DNA of 39,855 nt from positions 1-39,855 of the forward strand of contig JACPTC010000010.1 of the NCBI GenBank assembly GCA_016192985.1. Reading direction: 5' to 3'. Below are positions 15,151 through 21,754 of the stretch, one piece after another; positions within the stretch are counted from its first letter, which is position 1; every line of letters starts with the position of its first letter. A model generated the notes under the pieces. The model was not told the DNA's origin. It was given only the letters and a program-made list of their open reading frames with translations, and did not search any database. The position numbers and the translations under genes are program-made. Source of the stretch: Candidatus Woesearchaeota archaeon. Lineage in GTDB: Archaea; Nanobdellota; Nanobdellia; Woesearchaeales; GW2011-AR4.

Positions 15151-18009
15151 ATGCGAAAACAAATAATAAAATTTAAGCTTTTGATAGTGGTTTTCCTATT
15201 GATATTTACAGTTAATGCTGTCTTCGCACAGAAATATATAAAAAATTCTTTTCCGGCTTTTAATGGTCATGTCATATTCTGCGATTCTAACGACAAAAGA
15301 ATAAGCTGCAGAGACCTTGGCGATGGGAAAAGCCATTCTTGCGGCGAGTTTGGCGCGAATGGATGCCAGGCGCTTGAAGGCAGTAACAATGGGGGAAGCC
15401 CAGGATGCCTTATAACTTGCGAAAAAGTTAGCAATATTCCTTCCTCTGATGCTTCGAATCTTTCAAATGCTTCAAATGCCACTCATGTTTTTATAAATGA
15501 GGCACTTGCTAATGGGCTTGACGACCCTGATTCCGAATGGATTGAGCTTTTTAACAATGGCAGCGCTGATGTTGATTTAACAAATTGGAACATATCTGAA
15601 ACTGCAAGCGCCAATTTCACGCTAAGCGGCATAATTCCTGCTAAAGGCTTTGTTATTTTAACAAGAAACGTCCAGCTTTTTAATTTGACATACCCAAAGG
15701 TTAGCTTGAGCGCGATAAGCATAATAAACATCACTACACCAAATTTCAATTTAGCTGATGCAAGCGGCGAGATACTTCTTTATAATGCATCAGGGGCTTT
15801 GGCAGACAGGTTTGAATATGCGCAAGCTGCAGGCAAAGCTTTTGAGAATATTTCAATCGGAAGGTATCCTGACGGAAGCCCAAGCATAATCAACCTAACA
15901 ATTCCATCACCGGGGGCAAGAAATGATGCCCAAGCTCCAAAACTCAACAAATGGATTAACCCTTCAGCTAACAGCACAAAAGTAGGCGCTTTGATTAACA
16001 TTACAGTCAACATAACAGATGATACAACACCGGTAAATTCAACAAAAATAAACTTGAACGGAACGGAATTCCAAATGTCAAGCAACGGGGAAATATGGAC
16101 ATTTCTATGGAATACAAGCGCGTTTGCCCAAGGGCAGTACAATATAACTGTTTTCTTCAATGACAGCTATGGAAAATCAGGGGCTGACACTCTCTTCAAT
16201 ATAATTGTAAACAATAGCCCATTTGTTACTGCTTTTTCACCAGCAAATTTGAATATAACCATACCGGAAGGGTTTACCCAGCAATTTAGTTTAGATGCGC
16301 TTGACCCTGATGATGCTTTGCTTAATTTTTTTTGGTTTATTGACAATATCCTAAACAGCACGAACCCTAAAAATTTCTCTTACACGCCGAGCTTCAGTGA
16401 TAATGGCACTCACACAGTAAATGCAACAATAAGGGATTCCTCATCAAACCAGATTTCAATTAAATGGACAGCAATAGTAACAAACTTTAACAGAGCGCCT
16501 GTTTTAGATGCAATTTCAAGCAAGGCAGTAAATAAAAATTCGAATCTTGCCTTCAACATAACAGCAACAGATTTGGACAACGACACTTTAGCATTTTCCA
16601 GCAACCGCTCAGGGATTACAATAACAAAAATAAATAATTCAGTGGCAACAGTGTCATTTACTCCAACAAACCTGGATTTAGGGAGCAATATAGTGAACCT
16701 CATAGCAAGCGACGGCTTTCTGACAGACTCAAAGATTGTAGTGATTACTGTAAACGCAGGAAGCAATAATGCGCCGATTATAACATCTTCTCCGATAACA
16801 AGCGGAACAGTCAGCCAGTTGTATAACTATGATGCTGATGCACTGGATTTAGACACTGATATTTTGATATTCTCATTGGCATCAAACGCAACCGGCATGG
16901 TGATTAACAGCGCAACAGGGCTGATAAGCTTTACTCCTGCCTCAATAGGTGTTTTTGCAGTTAATGTAAGTGTATCTGATCTTGTAGCGATAAACAGCCA
17001 ATCCTATACGCTTATTGTATCAAATGCCAGCATATCACTTCCATCTTCTGCAATAAACAAAAGCAAGCTGCAAATAATCGACGTGGATGCAAAGATTGAT
17101 GGCAAAAAAAGGAGCAACCTTAAAGACAATTCAAAAATCAGCAGAGAAGCAAAGCCAGGCTCTAGCATAGAATTTAAGGTTACTGTAAAGAACGATTTCA
17201 CAGACAGCGAAGATATAAAAATAGAAGATATTGCAGTCAGGACAACTATAGAGGAAATAGACAACGATGATGACTTGGAAGAGGAATCCAAGGAATTTGA
17301 CTTAAGGGCGCAGAGCGACAAAACAGTCACATTCAAGTTTGAGGTTCCATTGAATGTTGAAGAAGGAGATTATAATGTTTTCATAGAAGCTGAAGGTGAA
17401 GACGAAAACGGCAACGAGCTCGATGACGATTTTGAAGTTGAAATTGAAGTTGAGAAGGAGAAACATGACTTAAGATTCTTGAATTTTGATTTAAAGCCTG
17501 AAACAATAAGCTGCAACAGGGAGTTTAGCCTTGACTACAAAGTGATAAATGCTGGTCAAGAAGACGAATCAAATTCTGCTGCAGGCATAAAAAGCGCTGA
17601 TTTGGGGTTGGATTTGTTTGAAAAAGGAATATCTGTTGATGCGGGCACAGACAACAATATATTTTCAGGCGCGCGAAGGATTAAGCTCAATAGAAGCATA
17701 GAAAGCGGCTCTTATGCAATAACGGCGGATTTGTATTCTGAAGATGGCATTCTTCAAGATAAAAAATCTGAAACTATAAAAGTAGAGGACTGCATAAAAT
17801 CAAGTGAGTCCAAAGAAGATGAAGTTGTCTTGATAACGGGCGCTGATGAGAGTCGAAAAACGCAGTCAATGAGGCAGGAAATTGAAATCTCGCCGGTAAA
17901 AATACGCTCCAGCGATTCTGACAGAAACCTAAGGCTGCTTGCTTTAAGCACATTCATATTTGCAGGATTTTTTGTTGTTGTTGCAATACTGTTGTTTTTC
18001 GGATTTTGA
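15151..18009 (+). CDS. Large surface protein: lamin-tail, Ig/cadherin-like repeats and shared anchor module
   Basis: ATG 15151 starts a 952-aa protein with a signal peptide (IIKFKLLIVVFLLIF). An early Cys-rich segment is followed by a lamin-tail-like domain (HVFINEALANG, DPDSEWIELFNNG, FVILTRN). Several Ig/cadherin- or dystroglycan-like repeats follow (APVLDAISSKAVNKNSNLAF; SPITSGTVSQLYNYDADALD). After about residue 640 comes the two-domain acidic module shared with the preceding protein (EIDNDDDLEEESKEFDL; HDLRFLNFDLKPETISCNR), then a single membrane helix at the end. Many NxS/T sites suggest glycosylation. It is probably an adhesin or envelope protein, 40 bases downstream of its paralogue. 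Confidence 0.82.
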   Translation: MRKQIIKFKLLIVVFLLIFTVNAVFAQKYIKNSFPAFNGHVIFCDSNDKRISCRDLGDGKSHSCGEFGANGCQALEGSNNGGSPGCLITCEKVSNIPSSDASNLSNASNATHVFINEALANGLDDPDSEWIELFNNGSADVDLTNWNISETASANFTLSGIIPAKGFVILTRNVQLFNLTYPKVSLSAISIINITTPNFNLADASGEILLYNASGALADRFEYAQAAGKAFENISIGRYPDGSPSIINLTIPSPGARNDAQAPKLNKWINPSANSTKVGALINITVNITDDTTPVNSTKINLNGTEFQMSSNGEIWTFLWNTSAFAQGQYNITVFFNDSYGKSGADTLFNIIVNNSPFVTAFSPANLNITIPEGFTQQFSLDALDPDDALLNFFWFIDNILNSTNPKNFSYTPSFSDNGTHTVNATIRDSSSNQISIKWTAIVTNFNRAPVLDAISSKAVNKNSNLAFNITATDLDNDTLAFSSNRSGITITKINNSVATVSFTPTNLDLGSNIVNLIASDGFLTDSKIVVITVNAGSNNAPIITSSPITSGTVSQLYNYDADALDLDTDILIFSLASNATGMVINSATGLISFTPASIGVFAVNVSVSDLVAINSQSYTLIVSNASISLPSSAINKSKLQIIDVDAKIDGKKRSNLKDNSKISREAKPGSSIEFKVTVKNDFTDSEDIKIEDIAVRTTIEEIDNDDDLEEESKEFDLRAQSDKTVTFKFEVPLNVEEGDYNVFIEAEGEDENGNELDDDFEVEIEVEKEKHDLRFLNFDLKPETISCNREFSLDYKVINAGQEDESNSAAGIKSADLGLDLFEKGISVDAGTDNNIFSGARRIKLNRSIESGSYAITADLYSEDGILQDKKSETIKVEDCIKSSESKEDEVVLITGADESRKTQSMRQEIEISPVKIRSSDSDRNLRLLALSTFIFAGFFVVVAILLFFGF

Positions 18010-18036
18010 ATTGTAGCATTTCTTAGCCAGCATTAT

Positions 18037-18843
18037 TTATTTCCCATGCTCTATTAACCTTCTCATCCTTTGCACAAAGTCCTCTGCAGTCTTGTAGTAC
18101 CTGTCAAATTCCTCGCCTTTTATCTCAACTATTTCTCTGTGCGTGACCATTTTCATCAGCCGGTAGAAATTCCTCATTATTAATACATACTTATGCTCAA
18201 GCAGTTTTCTCTTTACAAGCTTTTGCTCCATCAAATCGGCTGCATGCTCTGGAGTAGGGGGAATCTCGCCTACTTTCATTAATGCGGCATGCGCCGAGTC
18301 TATAACTGCCCAATACAGGTCTATCACTGCCTGCAACAAATGCCATCTTGAATTGTGCAAAGTGTTAGGGGCTCTTGTGTAGTATGTCCATATACTCTCT
18401 TGGGTTGGCCTTATCCTGCCTCTCTTGAGCAGTGCCTGCAAAGGGTCAAAAAATCCTGAGTCAATCAAAGCTACCCCATCCCTAAGCAGATTAATCGCTA
18501 TGGGATCACCATTTCTCATGTACTCCCAAAATGAGGTAAACCGCATTGTTGTAATGTGAAGCTTTGTGGAGATTTTTACAATGCTCCGTTGAACAATGAG
18601 CCTGTAGGCCTCAACAACCTCAGGAGACATATTCATAACCAAGTCGTCCAAAATAACAAGAAGGTCAATGTCACCCCCTGGTCCTTTTGTTTTGCGGGCA
18701 GTCGAGCCGAATATAACAACGGCCCTTATCAAACTGCCAAGCTCCTTATAGACTTCATTAGCAAATTTATAGGCAGTGTCAACATCCTCTTTGTAATAGC
18801 GCTCGAGATTAGGATGCTCTTTCTTAGGAATATCAAATTTCAT
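18037..18843 (-). CDS. Nucleotidyltransferase (MNT) fused to a HEPN-like domain
   Basis: The 268-aa protein has a Pol-beta-type nucleotidyltransferase core: GSTARKTKGPGGDIDLLVIL with Gly46-Ser47 and the metal-binding Asp58 and Asp60. The C-terminal half (RWHLLQAVIDLYWAVIDSAHA, then PTPEHAADLMEQKLVKRK) is helical and matches the HEPN-type domain that often accompanies MNT. Separate MNT and HEPN proteins form toxin-antitoxin pairs in which MNT nucleotidylates HEPN; single-chain versions are also common in archaea. The RxxxxH ribonuclease motif is not clear here, so nuclease activity is doubtful. The start lies 7 bases from a long palindrome. Confidence 0.8.
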   Translation of the reverse strand: MKFDIPKKEHPNLERYYKEDVDTAYKFANEVYKELGSLIRAVVIFGSTARKTKGPGGDIDLLVILDDLVMNMSPEVVEAYRLIVQRSIVKISTKLHITTMRFTSFWEYMRNGDPIAINLLRDGVALIDSGFFDPLQALLKRGRIRPTQESIWTYYTRAPNTLHNSRWHLLQAVIDLYWAVIDSAHAALMKVGEIPPTPEHAADLMEQKLVKRKLLEHKYVLIMRNFYRLMKMVTHREIVEIKGEEFDRYYKTAEDFVQRMRRLIEHGK

Positions 18844-18849
18844 TTTCTT

Positions 18850-18882
18850 AAAAAAATTTAACCTCCGAGGTTAAATTTTTTT
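18850..18882. repeat. 33-bp AT-rich palindrome in a divergent promoter region
   Basis: AAAAAAATTTAACCTC (18850-18865) and its exact complement (18867-18882) flank a single C. It lies just before the MNT-HEPN start and about 110 bases before the divergent DUF483-like gene. As RNA, on either strand it would form a hairpin with a run of U at its end. Confidence 0.75.
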
Positions 18883-18961
18883 CGTATTATAAAAGGTTTT
18901 GTTGTTTTTATGGGATAGTGACATAAAGGTTTAAAAAGGAGTTTAAGCAATATAACACAAA

Positions 18962-18972
18962 ATATTATATAA
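18962..18972 (+). promoter_or_regulatory. TATA promoter of the DUF483-like gene
   Basis: ATATTATATAA is centred about 27 bases before ATG 18994, consistent with a leaderless transcript. Confidence 0.5.
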
Positions 18973-18993
18973 CAACAGCTATTCTCTTCCACA

Positions 18994-19830
18994 ATGCTCT
19001 ATGAATTGCAGCAAATATTCCATTCAATAATCAAATCCTTGGAAGTTCTATATGTTATTGAGGGCGTTAAGCCATGCGCAAGAATACTTGTTTTTGAGGA
19101 TGATTTGGAAAAAATAATTGATTTTCTCATGAAAAATCAATTATTTTTTAGTTTATCTGACTTTAAGGTTTTAAAACAAACTATACAAAGCGAATTTTAT
19201 TCCGATAAGTCAATTAAAATCCAAAAAAATGCACTCCAAAAAGGGCATTTTTTTGTTTATTTGTCAAAAACCAAAAATTTTGCAGAAAAAGCAAAATTTT
19301 TGGAAGAAAATAATGAGCATAAGGATTTGGGCTTACTGTTAGGCTATCCAGAATGTTGCTGCGATTTTTTTGTAGATAATTTTGATGAGAAAAACACCGA
19401 TTTAACGCTGAAAATCCTAAATAACTCCGATGGGCTTGAGTTTGCATTTCATACAAATATTGCTGCAAGGCATTTTGATGTTGCTTTGCTGAGCCATTTT
19501 CCCCACAGGTTTGACTGCAAGCCGTCAATTGAAATTGCTAAAAACAACCTAGAAGCAATAAAAGAATATTCAAAGCCGTTAGCTGCGATGTTTTTAGGTG
19601 TTCTGCAAAGCATTGTTGTTTACACAATTGGCGAAGGCGTGTTCCTGCTCAGAAAATGCGAGAAAATCGGCAATGAGTTTATTTATGGGGATATTCTAGC
19701 TACAGAGAAAAGCAAGCTGTACTTCCTTATCAGCTCAAATAAGCGATTTGGCATTATTAATAAAACTAAGTTTGTTGTTGGCGATATGATTATAGATGGG
19801 CCACAATATGGAGTAATGCTCTTCACTTAG
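18994..19830 (+). CDS. DUF483-like protein carrying three intragenic hairpins
   Basis: The 278-aa protein contains LGLLLGYPECCCDFFVDNF (about 112-130), which I recall as the signature of the archaeal DUF483 family; the biochemical role is unknown to me. The C-terminal part is a beta-rich region (EGVFLLRKCEKIGNEFIYG). The coding sequence holds three perfect inverted repeats between codons 39 and 104, in a Lys/Phe/Asn-rich stretch that may be inserted relative to relatives. The 3' end overlaps the convergent methyltransferase gene by 8 bases. Confidence 0.75.
   Translation: MLYELQQIFHSIIKSLEVLYVIEGVKPCARILVFEDDLEKIIDFLMKNQLFFSLSDFKVLKQTIQSEFYSDKSIKIQKNALQKGHFFVYLSKTKNFAEKAKFLEENNEHKDLGLLLGYPECCCDFFVDNFDEKNTDLTLKILNNSDGLEFAFHTNIAARHFDVALLSHFPHRFDCKPSIEIAKNNLEAIKEYSKPLAAMFLGVLQSIVVYTIGEGVFLLRKCEKIGNEFIYGDILATEKSKLYFLISSNKRFGIINKTKFVVGDMIIDGPQYGVMLFT
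19109..19149. repeat. Intragenic hairpin, 17-bp perfect stem
   Basis: AAAAAATAATTGATTTT (19109-19125), loop CTCATGA, then the exact complement at 19133-19149. It lies within codons 39-52 of the DUF483-like gene. Confidence 0.85.
19222..19255. repeat. Intragenic hairpin, 11-bp perfect stem
   Basis: CAAAAAAATGC (19222-19232) and GCATTTTTTTG (19245-19255) are separated by 12 bases, within codons 77-88 of the DUF483-like gene. Confidence 0.8.
19271..19303. repeat. Intragenic hairpin, 13-bp perfect stem
   Basis: CCAAAAATTTTGC (19271-19283), loop AGAAAAA, then GCAAAATTTTTGG (19291-19303), within codons 93-104 of the DUF483-like gene. Confidence 0.85.
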
Positions 19831-20356
19831 CATATAAGCTCACCAAAGTCCCATTTACCAAAAAAGCATCTTCTTTCTTCAAGAATCTTGGATGAAAATG
19901 ATGGCCGTAATGGATAAGCTTGCCTTTCATTTCCCTGAGCAGCTTATCTTCGATTCCTCTTTCCAATGGTGCATCAGGGGCCAAAAATATAGCATCGTGT
20001 TTTGAGATGTTATGCGCAAAAAAATCCTTGTTATGGAAAACTGCATTGCCCACACCAAGCTTGGCTTTTATTTCTTTAGCCCTGTTGTGCAAAAAGACGT
20101 CTATCTCAACGCCTTCTGCATTATTGCAAAACAATGAAGCAATCAGCACAACTTTGCCGTCGCCGCTCCCTATGTCAAGAAAGTTTTTGAACTTCTGCAA
20201 TCCTATCGTTTTGAATGCTTCATAAATCTCATCTGAAATTGAGGCATTCCAGAAGCCTTTAGAAGTGCTGAACATGGGAAGCTTTCCATTTCTTAGGAGT
20301 TCCAGATAAAATTTGTCATATTCTTTTTTTATTTGAGCAAAAAGGGGATTATTCAT
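19823..20356 (-). CDS. Class I SAM-dependent methyltransferase
   Basis: The 177-aa protein has the SAM-binding motif FLDIGSGDGKVV (motif I, about 59-70), followed by EGVEIDVFLHNRAKEI (motif II acidic residue). It also has HDAIFLAPDAPLERGIEDKLL and a C-terminal GTLVSLYAK strand. It is a compact single-domain Rossmann methyltransferase. The N-terminal helices (KKEYDKFYLELLRNG) resemble small DOT1/PrmA-like archaeal enzymes, but the substrate cannot be predicted. It is convergent with, and overlaps by 8 bases, the DUF483-like gene. Confidence 0.82.
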   Translation of the reverse strand: MNNPLFAQIKKEYDKFYLELLRNGKLPMFSTSKGFWNASISDEIYEAFKTIGLQKFKNFLDIGSGDGKVVLIASLFCNNAEGVEIDVFLHNRAKEIKAKLGVGNAVFHNKDFFAHNISKHDAIFLAPDAPLERGIEDKLLREMKGKLIHYGHHFHPRFLKKEDAFLVNGTLVSLYAK

Positions 20357-20423
20357 TTTTGTTTTTTAATATTTTCATTTAATTTAAATTTTTTTATTGA
20401 CAAGCGGCATCCAAAACCAAAAA

Positions 20424-20434
20424 GTATAAATATA
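20424..20434 (+). promoter_or_regulatory. TATA promoter of the 20471 gene
   Basis: GTATAAATATA precedes the GTG start at 20471 by about 40 bases. AAGAGGT (20464-20470) directly before the GTG could serve as a close ribosome-binding site. Confidence 0.45.
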
Positions 20435-20470
20435 AGCAAATTATGCTGTTGGATATTATATCCAAGAGGT

Positions 20471-21127
20471 GTGACTTTGGCTTCAAATACATTGACCGAG
20501 AGAGTTGCTACGGACTTTGCTAGAGTAAAGTTAAAAAAAGCTTCTGTCAAAGTTCCCAAACTCAAAATTCAAAAAGAGAGTGGCAAAAGAGCCCTTAATC
20601 AAAGAAAATCTGATGCAGTTCCTATTTCTTCTTTAGTTAATATTCTCATAAAAAGTGCAATTGAGAAAGCCAAAAAAGAGCAAAAGGAAAAGGTTCAAGT
20701 TGAGGAAGAAAAGAGTTATACTGTGCTAAAAGAGGGCAATAAGCTGATTTTTAACGGCGGCTATGGCACTGTTTCTAAAGGCTATGGCGCAACCCCTCAC
20801 GCATCTTATGTGGATTATGGAAAGCTGTTTAGTCATCTGGGCAGTTTTAGAGCAAAACAGCCTTATGAAAATATGGCAGAGCATGTTGGAGCATTAAACA
20901 GGGAAACAGAAAGCAGAAGCTTTGTTTTGGCTGATAAACAGACAATGGAAAGGGGTGCTGGGTATGTCAAATATTTCTTGGGAGGCATAGCTTTAAACCC
21001 AGATTCTGGAGCCCACCCATCATCATTGGTTCCAGTAGCAGGCATGAACTCATCAGAATGGGAGCAGTTTAAGATGTGGATGAAGCTTGATCCAGTTATG
21101 TATCTGCTTAAGATAAGAACTTCTTAA
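20471..21127 (+). CDS. Unknown protein with a duplicated C-terminal peptide
   Basis: I do not recognise this protein. The GTG at 20471 (VTLASNTLTERV), placed after AAGAGGT and downstream of a TATA box, is preferred to an ATG at 20333 that would start within the divergent methyltransferase gene. This gives 218 aa: a basic N-terminal region (KLKKASVKVPKLKIQKESGKR), a helical Lys/Glu segment, then a Gly/Tyr-rich domain (IFNGGYGTVSKGYGATPH). The C-terminus (MWMKLDPVMYLLKIRTS) recurs in altered form as a short fragment at 21188-21241. Confidence 0.65.
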   Translation: MTLASNTLTERVATDFARVKLKKASVKVPKLKIQKESGKRALNQRKSDAVPISSLVNILIKSAIEKAKKEQKEKVQVEEEKSYTVLKEGNKLIFNGGYGTVSKGYGATPHASYVDYGKLFSHLGSFRAKQPYENMAEHVGALNRETESRSFVLADKQTMERGAGYVKYFLGGIALNPDSGAHPSSLVPVAGMNSSEWEQFKMWMKLDPVMYLLKIRTS

Positions 21128-21187
21128 TAACAGGAGTTGGTAAAAATTTTTATCTTGAATCATTAAACGAGAATGTCATGTTGTAAG

Positions 21188-21241
21188 ATGTTTATGAAGC
21201 TTGACGCTGCTCTCTACAAGCTCAAGACCTCAACCTCCTAG
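21188..21241 (+). pseudogene. Remnant 3' end of a paralogue of the preceding gene
   Basis: This 17-codon frame reads MFMKLDAALYKLKTSTS then TAG, against MWMKLDPVMYLLKIRTS at the end of the preceding gene. The DNA around it (AAGATGTNNATGAAGCTTGA) also matches 21071-21090. It is best explained as what is left of a tandem duplicate after deletion; a functional 17-aa peptide is possible but unsupported. It overlaps the 3' end of the opposite-strand gene. Confidence 0.55.
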
Positions 21242-21746
21242 GCAGTCCTACTTCCCTTTCTAACTTGTAGAAAATACTTAAGCCTGCATTTAATAAGTTT
21301 GAAACCTCTTCTCCTGCAGTTGAATACCTGTCTTGTATCAGCCTTTCTCCAGCCTTTCCCGCTTCGATTTTCTGTTCTTCACTTAAACTGCCGCCCATTG
21401 ATACAGTATCATATAACCCTTTAAGTTTTTGATATGCGCCATATACTTGTTCAAATGCGACATAGCCTCTTGTGCCTTTCGCTAAAGCTGCTGGATGTGC
21501 TTCTTCCCTTGCAGTTCTCTCCAGTCTCTGCTCGCCGCTTGTTTCAAAAAGTCTTGAAATGTCAACAGCTCTTTGCTCTGGAGCAACCTCTTCAGCAATC
21601 TTGTCTGTTTTTAATGCCTGCATTGACTCTTTTATTAACGCCTCTATTTCAACTACTTCCTTCTTTCTTTCTTCCTCCATTAACTTAAGCTTCTTAATCC
21701 TTTGTTCAGGACTTAGTTTTGTAAGTTCTTTCTTGTCAATTGTCAT
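21222..21746 (-). CDS. Unknown coiled/helical protein, last gene of the cassette
   Basis: The protein is 174 aa from ATG 21746, which lies 8 bases after the stop of the TIM-barrel gene; a further upstream ATG at 21779 would overlap that gene. The first 60 residues are strongly helical and charged (LSPEQRIKKLKLMEEERKKEV), likely a coiled coil. The rest is helical (AFEQVYGAYQKLKGLYDTV; AGEEVSNLLNAGLSIFYKL). No known domain is recognised. The tight spacing implies co-expression with the two large upstream genes. Confidence 0.7.
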   Translation of the reverse strand: MTIDKKELTKLSPEQRIKKLKLMEEERKKEVVEIEALIKESMQALKTDKIAEEVAPEQRAVDISRLFETSGEQRLERTAREEAHPAALAKGTRGYVAFEQVYGAYQKLKGLYDTVSMGGSLSEEQKIEAGKAGERLIQDRYSTAGEEVSNLLNAGLSIFYKLEREVGLPRRLRS

Positions 21747-21754
21747 TTTTAGAA

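Noticed and set aside
15780-16160. 126-aa minus-strand frame
   Set aside because: It lies inside the surface-protein gene, whose signal peptide and repeat domains define the coding strand.
20333-20470. Upstream 46-codon extension of the 20471 gene from ATG 20333
   Set aside because: It would begin inside the divergent methyltransferase gene and cross the TATA box; the GTG at 20471 after AAGAGGT fits better.
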